Shown here piece by piece: positions 17,464 to 30,100 of a DNA stretch of 64,000 bases. Positions within the stretch are counted from its first letter, which is position 1, and each line of letters opens with the position of its first letter. Both the position numbers and the translations under genes were made by a program. The notes below the pieces were generated by a model, which was not told where the DNA came from, did no database searches, and saw nothing but the letters and a program-made list of their open reading frames with translations. The stretch covers positions 372,001 to 436,000 of the forward strand of contig NZ_JAMJWC010000001.1 of assembly GCF_023554555.1 (NCBI RefSeq), given 5' to 3'. This DNA comes from Sphingobacterium sp. lm-10. GTDB lineage: Bacteria; Bacteroidota; Bacteroidia; Sphingobacteriales; Sphingobacteriaceae.

Positions 17464-18054
17464 ATGAAGAATCTAGAAGATCACCACAAAAAAAATTTCA
17501 TTGAAGTTAATGAGCGTTTGGGATTAGCGCCCGACGAATACATGTTTAAAATGTCGCATGGCGCATTTGAAAACGATACGGTTGTATTTGCAGATGACCT
17601 ATCAAATGGACATATCATCGGCAAATCTATATCCGTTGCTTCTATAGCGGAATTGAAGCGGTTATCGGGCGTACCTAATGATGGGGAAGACGATCATGTT
17701 GTATATCCTGTAAAAGGGATGCTGGGTAGTAGCGCTAATGAAGCAGCAATTACTAAGCAAAACATTACAGAGGACATGAAGAATGAAATGACAAAAGCGG
17801 CTAGTGCTTATGTTCTTGGAGATCCGGAAAAGGTTAGGGAATATGAAGACCTTATCAATAAGTTGATGTTTCCGGGAAAGGCCTTGGTTTTTTCTGCAGA
17901 AGATTTATACATAAAAAGTGGGCAGACATGTGTTTTAGGTAAGAGCGGAGATACAGAGCTTTACAATTTTGGAACCATTACCATTGAACAAGGCGGACAG
18001 ATACAAGTTGTCGGAAACACCCAAGTAACCTGCCAAATATTTACCCAACTATAA
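17464..18054 (+). CDS. Unknown 196-aa protein opening the array
   Basis: This soluble protein has an acidic, helix-prone first half (about residues 1-125) and a C-terminal ~55 residues of short regular strands (LYIKSGQTCVLGKSGDT, then TITIEQGGQIQVVG) that look like a small beta-helix or beta-sandwich. Two Cys residues occur in that tail. There is no signal peptide. I do not recognise the family. It is the first gene of the plus-strand array and is followed 24 nt later by the first Gly-rich gene. The strand-rich tail recalls the strands flanking the Gly-rich segments of the next two proteins. Confidence 0.7.
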   Translation: MKNLEDHHKKNFIEVNERLGLAPDEYMFKMSHGAFENDTVVFADDLSNGHIIGKSISVASIAELKRLSGVPNDGEDDHVVYPVKGMLGSSANEAAITKQNITEDMKNEMTKAASAYVLGDPEKVREYEDLINKLMFPGKALVFSAEDLYIKSGQTCVLGKSGDTELYNFGTITIEQGGQIQVVGNTQVTCQIFTQL

Positions 18055-18078
18055 TAATTGATCTTAAAAAGAAAGAAC

Positions 18079-18735
18079 ATGGCAACATCGATAGATTTTT
18101 TTCCAAAACCATATGATAGTCCTGCTCCTAAGGGTACGGATGCGACTAAAGCGGGTAAAGGTACTCCTGGCAAAGACGGTACATACACCTACAATTCTTC
18201 TAACTGTAATTACGATTGCAGCAGCGCTCCTACCAACGGAGATACCGGTGGTGATGGACAAACCGGGGGTAAAGGTACAGATGGCGCCGATGGTATTGCA
18301 GGACCAATTTGTCCATGGACGCTAAGAGACATTGTTGGCGACTTGATCATCAATGCTGGTGGCGGTGATGGTCAGACAGGCGGTAATGGCGGCACAGGTG
18401 GTGATGGCGGTGATGGTGGCGATGCAGGAGTTTTGAATCCGAACAACTACAATATCGGCAATTCTTGTACTGTAGCAAAGCAGGGGCCTCAAGGTAAAGG
18501 TGGTCAAGGTGGTCTTGGTGGAAATGCTGGTAACGGGGGCCCCGGCGCACAGATTATTATCTACTACGATAAAATGCCGGGTAATATTACGACCAACATC
18601 GCATCAGGACAACCGGGTAATCCAGGCACTGGGGGTAACCCGGGTAATTCAACTTCTGGTAATCTTGGCCCTGGCGAAAATGGTACTAAAGGAAAGCCGG
18701 GGTCTGTATCAACAATTACACTGTTGCCTCAGTAA
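18079..18735 (+). CDS. Gly-rich repeat protein 1 (GGx type)
   Basis: The 218-aa protein consists of Gly-rich stretches interrupted by short non-repetitive segments. The motif is mostly GGxGGx, with some collagen-like GxxGxx at the ends, which suggests polyglycine-II-type packing more than a classical collagen triple helix. Two islands carry Cys (NCNYDC near residue 43, and single Cys further on). The start is taken as the ATG at 18079 after an A/G-rich stretch; an upstream TTG at 18058 is unlikely. No signal peptide is present. It is paralogous to the next gene. Its role may be structural; this is inference. Confidence 0.75.
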   Translation: MATSIDFFPKPYDSPAPKGTDATKAGKGTPGKDGTYTYNSSNCNYDCSSAPTNGDTGGDGQTGGKGTDGADGIAGPICPWTLRDIVGDLIINAGGGDGQTGGNGGTGGDGGDGGDAGVLNPNNYNIGNSCTVAKQGPQGKGGQGGLGGNAGNGGPGAQIIIYYDKMPGNITTNIASGQPGNPGTGGNPGNSTSGNLGPGENGTKGKPGSVSTITLLPQ

Positions 18736-18821
18736 AATTTTTCCATTTTATAAACGCATTGCTGAGCGTGCTGTAGAAGTGCGCAACAGTACTTTTTTAG
18801 ACGAACGTAAATCAGCCTATT

Positions 18822-19565
18822 ATGGTAAGTGATACAACATATAATACCATCTATATTTTTATTAAAAATGGGGAAGATGGGAAAGATGGCGCTATTGGAC
18901 TCAATGGGGTAAATAATAAGGACAATAATACCGGACAAAATGGAAAAGACGGTTCTCGTAAGGTTTGGAGATGCTCCTGTGCAACAAACGGAACTCAAGG
19001 AGCGCACGGAGATTATGGTGAAAAGGGTGATGATGGTACTACAGGAGAAGATGCTCCTTCATTTATGTTAACTGTGACCGATTTTAGTATACCCTCGGGT
19101 TTTAATATCCTTAGCCAGGGCGGAAATGGGGGTAAAGGTGGTGACGGTGGCAAAGGTGGCAACGGAGACATTGGAGGCAATGCCGGAACAAATAACAAAA
19201 AATGTCTTGACAGTGGTGACTGTCCTCCGGGATTGGGGGGGCTAGGCGGCGATGGAGGTCAAGGCGGATTAGGTGGCAATGGCTTCAAAGGTAGCAATGG
19301 TGGTGACATCACGTTGTTCTACTATAACTACAACCCAGACATCAGTAAAATAGGGATAGTAAGCAATCCTGGTACCGGTGGTAAAGGTGGGAATGGTGGT
19401 GAGGGTGGCGTAGGCGGTGCTGGAGGCACCAATGAACCGCCACCAGGAAGTCAACCTTCCAATGCAGGAAAAGGGAAAACCGGGATTAATCCAGGTGGAG
19501 GATCCTTAGCAGATAATGGATTACATGGCACAGTCATCTTTAAACAGATAAAAAAACAGCCATGA
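18822..19565 (+). CDS. Gly-rich repeat protein 2 (paralogue of the preceding gene)
   Basis: The 247-aa protein has the same layout as its neighbour: an N-terminal strand region with GxxGxx repeats, a Cys island (RCSC), a long GGxGGx block, a second Cys island (KKCLDSGDC), another GGx block, a strand segment (DITLFYYNYNPD) aligned with IIIYYDKMPG of protein 1, and the shared continuation NPGTGGxxGN. It is soluble with no signal peptide. The stop codon overlaps the start of the lipase-like gene (ATGA), indicating coupled translation. Function unknown; likely structural. Confidence 0.75.
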   Translation: MVSDTTYNTIYIFIKNGEDGKDGAIGLNGVNNKDNNTGQNGKDGSRKVWRCSCATNGTQGAHGDYGEKGDDGTTGEDAPSFMLTVTDFSIPSGFNILSQGGNGGKGGDGGKGGNGDIGGNAGTNNKKCLDSGDCPPGLGGLGGDGGQGGLGGNGFKGSNGGDITLFYYNYNPDISKIGIVSNPGTGGKGGNGGEGGVGGAGGTNEPPPGSQPSNAGKGKTGINPGGGSLADNGLHGTVIFKQIKKQP

Positions 19566-21145
19566 GCAACACAGTTACATCTTCATTAAAGATACTTCTG
19601 GAACAGCTTGCTTCACAGGCAAACCTTCCATCACTTACCACTTCCGGCCCGGTACTTCCAGACGGATGGGTTGTACTGACCATTCTGGATAGTAAACCGT
19701 CCAGGCCTTACGTACCGATACAGGGTATATTGGCTGCTGGTCCTAATGAAGATGGCGACTTAGTGCTTGTCTTATCATTTGGGATGCTGTGGAGCAATTT
19801 TTATAAAAATAATACGACAGGTTATCCGCTTGCGCCAAATGATTTCACGCGGCTGTCCTCCGATATTATCGGCAAAACTGCACCATCGAAAGCTATGGTA
19901 ATGACGGTGTTCGCAGATGCCTATAGCAAATCACGAAATGATATCTGGAATGTACTCGGCTTTATAACAGAAGACTATTCGGCCTGTCCTCTATACACCA
20001 CAGGCATGGGCTTAGCGGCGCCTGTCGCGCAGCTGTGTGCTATGGATATGCGCGCGGAAAATACAGGCCCATTAAAACAAGATGCACCTAAAATGCTGGA
20101 CGAAGGGTGTGTCTTCTCTGCACCAAAATTTGCAAAACCTGATTTTGTAAGCTATTATAATTTACAGATCACCAAGAACAAATTTCCTGCTCAATGTACG
20201 GTATGGGCAGCTTCACAGGGATTAATCGTCGATTTCTTTCCCTTAAATGGTGATTGTGGGTACTTAGGAGAATTAAAGTACATGGATACCGTGTCCATAC
20301 CTAAGTATGATGTTCCCTGGTGGGAGCGGAGTGATGTGTATTACCTACAGCAACTGGGAGGTGAGCCGACCAAAAACTCGGTTATCCCTGTTACATTTTC
20401 TACGTTACCGACAGACTTTTCACGTAACCTTTCCTATACCTTATCTCTGATGGTCGCAGCGACTTATCAAAGGGCTCAACACCCTGATTCTTTGGTGATA
20501 AATATTGCACCTTATGAGGTTTATAAAACCATAACAAGTGCCGCTGCGTTTGCGACAATTTTCCAGAGTCCGGATTCTGTGGTGGTTGCTTTCAGGGGTA
20601 GTATCAGCTTTCAGGAGTTTTATACCTACAATTGCAAGTCTACTTACGCTTCTTTAAGTTTCATTGATAATTCATCTGTATATGTACATGCGGGGGCCGC
20701 AGCAATCTATAACCTCCCCGTAGAAGGTGCTTCCACAACTGTACCAACTACATTGGCGGAAGCGATAATAGCGGAGCTAAAAACCATAGCACCAAATAAA
20801 AATGTGTATCTAACTGGGCATGACATCGGTGGTGCGGTGGCAAGTATTGCCGCTACAGACTATGCGCTTAACGATTGTGGTTTTCAACTCAAAGCATTGT
20901 ACACCTTTGGAAGTACTTTACTTTCCACGATTTCTTTTAAGACTCTCTTTGATGCACATGTTGGCTCCAAAAGCTATCAGTTAGTGAGGCTTCAGGACAA
21001 ATTGCACAATGCAATCCAGGCACTAGGATATTTTACTATAATGAACCCCATAACGATGAATGGACAACTGGAAATAGAGGAGTCTACCTATCATTCCTTA
21101 ACAGGTTACATCGGGTTATTAAATCCAAATGGCATTCGAATATGA
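19562..21145 (+). CDS. Class-3-lipase-like alpha/beta hydrolase with Asp in the nucleophile position
   Basis: The 527-aa protein has a C-terminal half (about residues 285-527) resembling lipase class 3: VVVAFRGS (near 342-349) matches the oxyanion-loop strand, and VYLTGHDIGGAVAS (415-428) matches the nucleophile elbow. The expected Ser of GHSxGG is Asp421 (codon GAC at 20822-20824). A C-terminal His in YHSLTGY could be the catalytic His. Asp at this site occurs in epoxide hydrolases and haloalkane dehalogenases, so it may be a changed enzyme or a non-catalytic binding protein. The N-terminal ~280 residues are unrecognised. No signal peptide is seen. It is translationally coupled to the Gly-rich gene. 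Confidence 0.75.
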   Translation: MSNTVTSSLKILLEQLASQANLPSLTTSGPVLPDGWVVLTILDSKPSRPYVPIQGILAAGPNEDGDLVLVLSFGMLWSNFYKNNTTGYPLAPNDFTRLSSDIIGKTAPSKAMVMTVFADAYSKSRNDIWNVLGFITEDYSACPLYTTGMGLAAPVAQLCAMDMRAENTGPLKQDAPKMLDEGCVFSAPKFAKPDFVSYYNLQITKNKFPAQCTVWAASQGLIVDFFPLNGDCGYLGELKYMDTVSIPKYDVPWWERSDVYYLQQLGGEPTKNSVIPVTFSTLPTDFSRNLSYTLSLMVAATYQRAQHPDSLVINIAPYEVYKTITSAAAFATIFQSPDSVVVAFRGSISFQEFYTYNCKSTYASLSFIDNSSVYVHAGAAAIYNLPVEGASTTVPTTLAEAIIAELKTIAPNKNVYLTGHDIGGAVASIAATDYALNDCGFQLKALYTFGSTLLSTISFKTLFDAHVGSKSYQLVRLQDKLHNAIQALGYFTIMNPITMNGQLEIEESTYHSLTGYIGLLNPNGIRI

Positions 21146-21174
21146 CGCCTATAGCACATTAAGTTTTATCTATC

Positions 21175-24100
21175 ATGAAAAACAGCACTTACAACGATAC
21201 CCATACATTTACCGAAGATGCTTTTGATGCCAATAATGACGTGTCTTTTTCGGAGCTTGATCCTATATTGGGAAGTTTGGGCGAAATGGTTGGCCTTCTT
21301 GACAAGGAAAATGGAGAAAGTGAAGTCTATCATCTCAACAATGCCTGGTTTAAAGACCCTATAGAAAATACGAAAAGTGGATTTACCGAAAAGTCTGCAC
21401 ATTTTGGAGATCTGCTCGGGCAACTATTAGGTAAAGTAGGGGGCAACGCATTGGGAATTCCGGTGATAGATCCTTCATTGTTAGGCACCTGGTATCCGGT
21501 GAAGTATGATGATAAGCTTACAGGGCTGTATTTTGTGACCTATGAGAGAGGAACGGAAACGGTTTTAGGCTTTGGTGTTTTACATAGTTGGACAGTTACT
21601 TCTGATAATCCATTAATAAAAGTGAATGTATGGGGTCAGATACCTTTTTTGAGAATAGATAAAGGCCAGGTAAACATCACTTTCGATACGCCGGGTTATC
21701 CTATCAATTTTGGAATTGCGGTAGAGGGCGCTAAAGAAGATAGCCCTTTAGTAGCCATTAATGATGTTTCCTTCAATGCTGTAAAAGTAAACGCAGGGAT
21801 TGATTTCGCTGCTGACATTCCTTTTCAGTTATCTGTTCAGGTGCTTGCATTAAAGCTTGCCGGAGATAAAAAGCCAAGCGACCGGACTTTAGCAGACCTC
21901 GAAGCGATAACGGGACAACAGATACTGGAAACAGTATCCAGTCTATTTGTCGGTGCTTTAAGTAAGGTGTTTGATACGCAGCAAACAAGGATAAGTTATT
22001 TTCCGCCTCTATTGGGATTGAGCTCTATCGTGCCAAATTCTGACGAAAAATTACCGACACTTGAGTGGTACGAACTGTTTAAAATTGCTTCTAAACCAGC
22101 CGATTATCCCAACGGTGCTGCGACTCCGTTTATCAATTGGTTCAATACCATAAGTGCTAATCCAGCACAGTTAAAAACATGGCTTTCCTGCCTGGGAGGT
22201 TTTATCGGCGTTACACCAGTGCAAGCTACAGGAGCCGGCACCAGAAATGATCCATTCCAGATTTCATTAGTCAGTGTGAATGAAATAGGAAAATTAAACT
22301 TTACAGTAGGAACAAATGTAGTTGAGGAAGGTATTCGATATTTTTATCCGGGAATATCATTTGAAGGAAAAGATATTGTATTGGGGGATTCGGATATTGC
22401 GCTGAATCTGGAGGCTGATCTGGAGCTGGCACAATTCCAGCTTAACGGTAAAGATGCTAAGGCGGCTCCGACCATTAATTTCCAATTGAAATGCGACCTG
22501 CATAACAAAAATGAGGAGCAGCCTTTATGTGAATTTGATGATCATGAAACCGGGAGGTACTGTTTTGGAAATCTCGAAGGCGGAATGTCATTCGGCATAT
22601 CGGGCCGCGTAATTCCTTATTTCAGACTAAATAAGGTGGATACACCATCCAGCTCTTTTGAGACGATTGACTTGCTTTCTCCTTCACAATTGGCAAATGC
22701 CGGAGCATCCGTATTAAGTGATGGTATTAAGACATTGTTAGGAGTAACATCAAAGGAAACCAATACATTTTCCAATAACGTTGCATCACTTATAGGAGTA
22801 ACAGTGCCCCATAGCGCAGGTACGCTCTGGCCAGATAAACTAGCCGCTCCATTCGATGCGACGCAAATGATTGACTCCATTACGAATCCGATAGGAGCAT
22901 GGGCAGACTATTATTTGAAGGCACTGCGGTATGCTCCATTGGTGAACGGGAAGAAAGCATTTACCTATATCGTGCAGGATTTTGCGCAAATGCTGAATGC
23001 TGGAATAGGAGTCGAAACGATAACAGTTACGGGTGACGGCACGCAAGATGCTCCCTGGAAAGCGGGTATATCACTTACCGATGTTTCCTTACCAGCCTAT
23101 CTTACCGCCTATCAGGTAGCTGTAGGCAAAGACGCCGTACGTCTTGTCTTGGGATTATCCCTGGAGCCGGAACTAACTTTGCTTGAAACCAAGGTTGTAC
23201 CAGCCATAGTACTTGATTTTGTAAGCGTTGATTTTCCATCGCCCGATAATCCAAATCAAGCAGTTGTAGCCGATTGGCTTCCGCTGATCGCTGCCAAATT
23301 AACCTTGCCCGACGGATTTGACACTCCGGAGGTTGCCGGTATATCCATTAGCGTCAAGAAATCGCAGTTGTCTGCCACGTGGAGCAGATTTGGCGGTTGG
23401 AACTGGTCTTTATTTGTTAATAAGCCGTCTTTAAAATTAGATGGAGAGGATCTGGCTTTAGGTCAGGATCTTAATTTCAATGACCAAAGTGCACTGGAAG
23501 ACCTCGTAATAAACGGTGTGGCTACTTTTGGGCCTTTTCTGACGGGAGCATTAGGAGCTTTCCTAATGCGAAGCAATACTAGAGCGGGATTATTAACGAC
23601 TGGTGCTTTTGGCCTATTAACCGATCTGTCAAAATCACCTATTTTTCCGAAAGGATTTAAATGGGATGGTTTTACACAGTTTAAGATTGCCGATTTTCAT
23701 CAACCATGGACTGCAATCAGAAATCAGTTCATATCCAATTTTGATTCCGAGCAGAAAGCAAAAAGCTTGCTGGCACTTTTATCTTGGACGATAAATTCTG
23801 ATTTGGAAACTCCCCCAACAATAGGCGGGAGTGGCAGCTTTATTGATCCCTATAAAACGCCACTACCTCAGGGATTTGAACTGCCCGTATGGTATGATGC
23901 CGGCACCAACATTATTGGTACAGGTATAGGGCGCAATGATAGCTATCACTATAAAAAGTCAGCGCTTAATTTTCAGTTTGACCTTGAAACAAGATTAAAT
24001 GCCATCGAATATTCCTTAGCCAATGAAGAGTTTGTAAATGCCAATAACTGTCCGTCTTTTAGCCTTTTAGGCACGCTATCCAATCCGGATGGACCCTTAG

Positions 24101-27100
24101 TAGATTTGCCGCTTGATGCTGGTCGTGTTGGTAAAGTGATATTGGGTCTAAATCTAAGCATGACAGATGCTGTCATCAAATTTGAACCTGTCGTAACGAT
24201 GCTTGATGTTACGCTGGCAGGACAGAAGAAAAGAGATTCCTTAACCCTTAATGACATCTTAAGTCCTGATTTTGCTGCCAGCCTTCAGCAATCTTTTTAC
24301 ACTATTTTAAATCAGGCTGTACAGGCGGCCGCAGGCCAGGTTAAAGATGTGCCCGGCTTTAAAACGACTTATGAGCTTCTATCTTTATTAGGGCTTGTAA
24401 CTACGAGAAACAAAGAAAATGATCCTTATGCTATCAATGTTGACGGATGGAACGGACTTTTGGCGAATTTTGATACGTATATAGAAAATCAACTTTCGTC
24501 CTTGCTGACCAATGTCGATGCAAGAAAACAGCTATTCGGTTTCTTAGAGAATATTTTTGATATCTCTATTCCGCAATTCCCAAAACCACTGTTAGATCTC
24601 CTGCATGGCTTAGGCATCTGTGGCCCTTCAGAGCAGGGGTATCCTCTGTATCCTAAAGCATTACTGGAGATATGCTCAAGCCCTGTAGACAGTATCCGTT
24701 CGCGCTTTGAAGATTTATTCTCTAATACGACATCGCTGACCGCATTGGCAAAGGAGCTGGTACAAGATATCCCACCGACGCAATGGGGCAGTTTTACATT
24801 CAGCACCAATAGCAGTGGCGTAGTCACTTTATCTGTATTGCCGAAAGATGCATGGAAGCTAGGTACCTTTGCGGAATTCAGTGGAAGTTTTAGCCTTGAT
24901 CTTATTAACTCATCGCTGATATTGACCTTAGACGGATACTGCCCGGTGTTGGGCTTATCATTAAGTAACACGATAAATTTAAAATATCCGGTAAGCCAGG
25001 ACACTATATTCACTTCCAAAATAACTTGGGGAGACGGTAGCAAACCTGCTGCCGACCCATTACAATTATACCCATTCAACGGACAGGATTTTGTAGATCA
25101 GCTGTCTAAAATTGCTCCGGCCTATGTACTGAACGTACTTCTAAATGCCGTATTGGAAGACAGTTTATTGAATAAATATCCATTCTTGCAACAGGTGTTT
25201 AGTGGGCTCGGTCTCGCTACAAAAGTAGATTCTTCTCAGAAAGCCGGACTCGTTATGGCAGCAAACGGGCAGGAGTGGAGCATGCAATCTCTTTTAGGAA
25301 TCTTGAAAGATCCGCTGCCGTGGTTGCTGTCAGATAGTGTTTTGGGGCACGACGGTAGATTTAATGTGGGCGCGCTTGTACATTTACTGAGCAATCTTCC
25401 AAAAGTATCAACAGAGAGTGGCATTATGGTAACTCCACTTGAAAACGGTGCGAAAATCTCTGGTCTGCCATATGGACTAGGCATAGACCTTACAGGGGAG
25501 AATGGCGTAGCCTCGTTCCTGTTTGGCACCAAGAAAATAGATATTGCAGATGGCACGGCGGTGCTAGACAATCTAAGGCTTAAGGTCGATCTCGATGCCA
25601 ACTTCCAACCGGCATTTGCAGGTGCTCTCGATATTTCTACCACAAAAGCTGATTTTCCATTTTACCTATCTGCAGGTTTCGATAAGCAGTTTCTGCTGAA
25701 GATATCCAGAGGAACTCCGGATAAACCGGAAGGACTAGACCTACAGCTGCTTCCGTTTTTAGGATGGGGCAATATCGCAGGACAGGCAGCAGGCCTAGCG
25801 GCTGCAACGCTAGTAAAAGACCTTACTCCTAAGTTGCTGAAAGCATTATCTGAAACTAAAGCAAAACCATTTATTGATAAATTGACTGGTTTTGCAACAG
25901 CTGTAGACGTAAACGATCTTGTTACCGCATTATTAAAGATACTCACTCCACAAAATTTCCGGGATAAAACCCAAACAGAGCTTTTTGCCATGGTAGAGGA
26001 AGCAGGGTTAAGCTGGCTTAGAGGCAGATTTAATCCTGATAATGCGGCCACAACTGCTGATGCCGTTAAAGCGTTGCTGGACGGTGTTGTGCCCGGCGAA
26101 CTCACCACCAACAAAGGGATGATATTGTTCAAACCGGGTGAAAATTTCCCGGTACTAAAAGCAGGTTTAAACGATAAGAATCTACTAGGACTATGGGCAG
26201 GGCTTGAACTCCCTAAGCTAGAAATAGTAGACATTAATATAGCGGATGCCGGTGCCGGAATTGATATTAACACTGGGGAATTCGATTTTAATTTCGGATT
26301 AGACATCATGATTCCGGTAGAAGGAGCGTCCGGACCATCGCTTAACCTGCACTATGTATCAGCAGATGGCTTTGTGTTAAACATAGATCCGCTAACTAGT
26401 AAGACAGAAACAGGAATGGTCAATTCGTCCTTGAAGCGACAGCTCCTTCCTGAATTTTTTCCAGGACCCAATTCGTTGTCAGACAAGATGAGCGAATGGA
26501 TATTTAGCGTGTTTAAAAACGTAGTGCCTCGCTATATATCGGCACTTATACTCAATCAGGAGAGCGTACATGCCTGGCTGGAAGCGCCGGTTATAAGTAC
26601 AGGATCTGGCGCGCCTTCTCCGGCATTGCTCCTAGAGGCCACCTCACTCATCGTAAGTAGTGGAGCAACAGAAAAGAAATATTACCTCAACTCATTTGAT
26701 AACCTTTTAAATATTACACCAGAGGCTTTCTTTGGCAATTTGCTCCAAACTTTAATGCAAAATGAAATCACGCTATTGAACTTTGGTGAAGGTAAAAAAT
26801 CAAGTATTAAAATTGGTCCTGATCCAAATCACCAAGGAAATTACGGACTGCATCTCTTTGCGCCAAATTTAAAAATTGATGCAATACCGAACATTGTATT
26901 GCAACTGGGTGATGAAGACGACGAATGGATAAAAGGCAGTGGTGGAGATAAACTATCTAATCCCGGAATTGGCATATACCTGCCGATCAAATCGGACGCT
27001 GAAACAAAGGGACTGTCCGCCGATTTCACAAGAATCAATCTGGTATTTAATAATGTAGGCTTTGATATAGTGGGCACCAAGGGCAAACCATTGGTCGATT

Positions 27101-30100
27101 TCAGCCGGTTTGTCATCAATGCTATCAAGCCACGTGTATTGTTTGATCTGAATCTTAACGGAGGTAGCCCCGAGATTACATTTGGCGCGGCGGCTACGCT
27201 GGAAGACATCGGTATTTCACTGGCACCGTCCAATATGGTATCCGGAGCAGAAGGCAATCCCATTGCAAGCAACTTATTGGGTTCCGGCGATAAGGAGAAT
27301 GAAAATAATCCCGCTACCAATCCTACTTTTTCCGTAACAGCCGGGTATACCAAAAATGTATACGTCAATCTGAAAAGCAATACCGGTGATGGTACGCAGG
27401 TGATACTTCCTGTCCAAAGATCATTTGGTCCATTGTATGTGGATAGCCTTGGGTTGGGCTGGGATGCAAAAAGCTTGGAGAGATACCTGCATTTTCTATT
27501 CTCAGGAAGCGTGGAACTGGCAGGATTAAAAGCTACGCTTATTGGCTTGGATGTGGGATTACCTACAAATACCCCAGCCGATTTTAAAGCCTATACATTA
27601 GACCTTCAGGGCTTGGACATCAGCTTTGATGGAGGTAGCGTGAGCCTCGATGCCGGATTACTAAAGCAGACAGAACCGTTTTTATGTTATAATGGTACAG
27701 CAGTCATCAAAGGAGGATCATTCTCTTTGATGGCGTTGGGTTCCTATGCCGAGATACCCGTATCCAGCCAACCGAATGCTGCTACTGCGCCATCATTATT
27801 TGTTTTCGGAGTATTAAATGCACCATTGGGTGGTCCACCGGCATTCTTTATTACAGGAGTTGCCGCCGGCTTTAGTTACAACCGCTCTATCATGATACCC
27901 TCGATAGAGAAAGTACAGGAGTTCCCACTGGTTAGAGGAGTTGTAGAAGGTAGCTTTACCAGTAATGACCCAGTGGAGGCGCTTAAAAGCCTTTCCGAGA
28001 TCGTTAAACCTGAAATAGGACAGTACTGGGTCGCCGCCGGATTGAAATTCAAATCTTTTGAGTTGGTGAATACCGTGGCCTTGCTGTTTCTGAGCTTTGG
28101 TAAAGAATGGGATATCAATCTGCTTGGTTTGAGTTATGCCACATTACCACCGGAAGTGCCGGAGATCGCGATTGCTTATTTTGAGCTTGCTATAAAAGCA
28201 TCCTTCAAGCCCACCGAGGGAATAATTTCTGCTGAGGCAAGATTAACACCAAATTCTTATGTGCTTACCAAAGATTGTAAAGTAACCGGCGGATTTGCAT
28301 TTTACCTATGGTATAAAGATATAACAACGGACGACTACAAAATAGCTGCCGGAGATTTTGTGATCACTCTCGGAGGGTATCATCCGGCATTTAGTAAGCC
28401 TGTGTACTACCCTGATGTACCACGCCTTGGTATGCAGTGGAAAATGGATATACCAGTAGGTAAGATCAGCATTGTTGGAGGAGCCTACTTCGCACTTTGC
28501 CCTACAGCAATTATGGCGGGTGGTTACCTGAATGTGAGCTATGAACTAGGACCTTTAAGTGCCTGGCTGAACGCTTATGCCAATTTCCTGATAGAGTGGA
28601 AACCATTTTATTTTAATGTAGGTATTGGTATTACCATAGGAGTTGCTTTTGGCACGACCATAGCGGGCGTATCTGTCACGCTTAAAGCAGAATTGGGTGC
28701 CAAACTTTATCTGGAAGGTCCACCAACACATGGGTTTATTGAGGTTAATTGGTATGTGATTTCCTTTACCATACCTATCGGATCGGGTGATACCAATAAA
28801 GACAATCAACTTACCTGGGAGTTGTTCGAGAAGAGTTTTCTGCCAGCCAACGCCAAGTCAGACGATAGATCAGCACATCAAAGCTTCATTGTCGATAGCT
28901 TTAAAGCTGAAGGAACTCAACAGGAAGTGGTCAAGTGGACTGCTCAAAAAGGTATGCTGAGTACAAATACCAATAGCGAAATATGGTTGGTAAATCCTGT
29001 TCCCTTTTCTGTATCTGTACAGTCGGTAATTCCCACCAATCTGGTCACGGTTAGCGGTTCTGATGTTAAAATAATCGGAAAACCTGTAGGAATACGTCCG
29101 ATGGGTTACATCAACAACCTTGATGCTCCCTTTACGATTGCCATTGTAGACGAAGGAGGAAACGAAATTGATCTGAAGAAAAACGAAATTACGCTGACCG
29201 CTATAACTAATGGAGCACCATCGGCATTATGGTCGAAAGAAATGCTCGACAAAAAGCAGGCACCGGATGCATCAACCATGCTTATTGAAGGGGCATTATT
29301 TGGGTTAACACTTGCCGCAGATCATTATAAAATCCCCAAAAACTTACCTGCTTTTGATTTGAGCAACCTGGAATACGACGATAATCCGTACAGACTGCTT
29401 CCATATGCACTTGTGCCTTCCTATCCTGCAGCATCTTTGTATCCGGATCAGAACAGGTCGTACACGATTATCAAACGATCCGTCATGAATAGTGAGGTAA
29501 TCGCTAAACGTGAAGGCGTATTTAAAGCGCTTAGGGCAAGTGAGATCAACGCTCCTGCAAATCCGGATTTATCGGTCATGGCATTTAGTGCAGAAATGAT
29601 ACTTCAGGATCTTCCTGTAATTGCAAGGATTGGAGTTTACCAAAATGGTGGGCAGGTGGTCGGTGGTAATGCTCTTCCAAAAGTGACGAGGATTAAAAAA
29701 GTCATATCTAAGAAGAAAGAGATCGGACAGCCACGCCTGCACGCGGTAGTAAAAAGATACAACAGCAGGGCGGTGATCAGGGGTTTGCGGGATGCTACAT
29801 TAAGTGACTTGCCCACTTACAATACCTTAGTGAGAGCAAGTTGGTCCGACAAGAAGGAGGTTCCGCTTACAGATAACCTACCATCTCCTAATTTCATTAC
29901 CGTACACGATGGAGGTGTAGCTATATGGGAAGTAGACGAGAAGAGCCTTGTTACCGTCAATAACGATGGAGATCTTCCCGTTCTGGTATTCTCATTCAAT
30001 AAGTATAGAGAGATCACCGAAATGAAATTCTTCGAATCAGGAACTACCTACACACTTCCTGCTTTTACGGCGCAGGTGGTGATACAAGGCTATGGACAGC

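Noticed and set aside
18500-18832. 110-codon plus-strand ORF over the Gly-rich gene
   Set aside because: It is the shifted frame of a GC-rich repeat and only runs on past the true stop; the Gly-rich frame has the sensible composition.
18079-19565. Gly-rich DNA as a CRISPR or tandem DNA repeat
   Set aside because: The repetition is in the amino acid pattern; the codons vary and there are no identical spacer-separated repeats.
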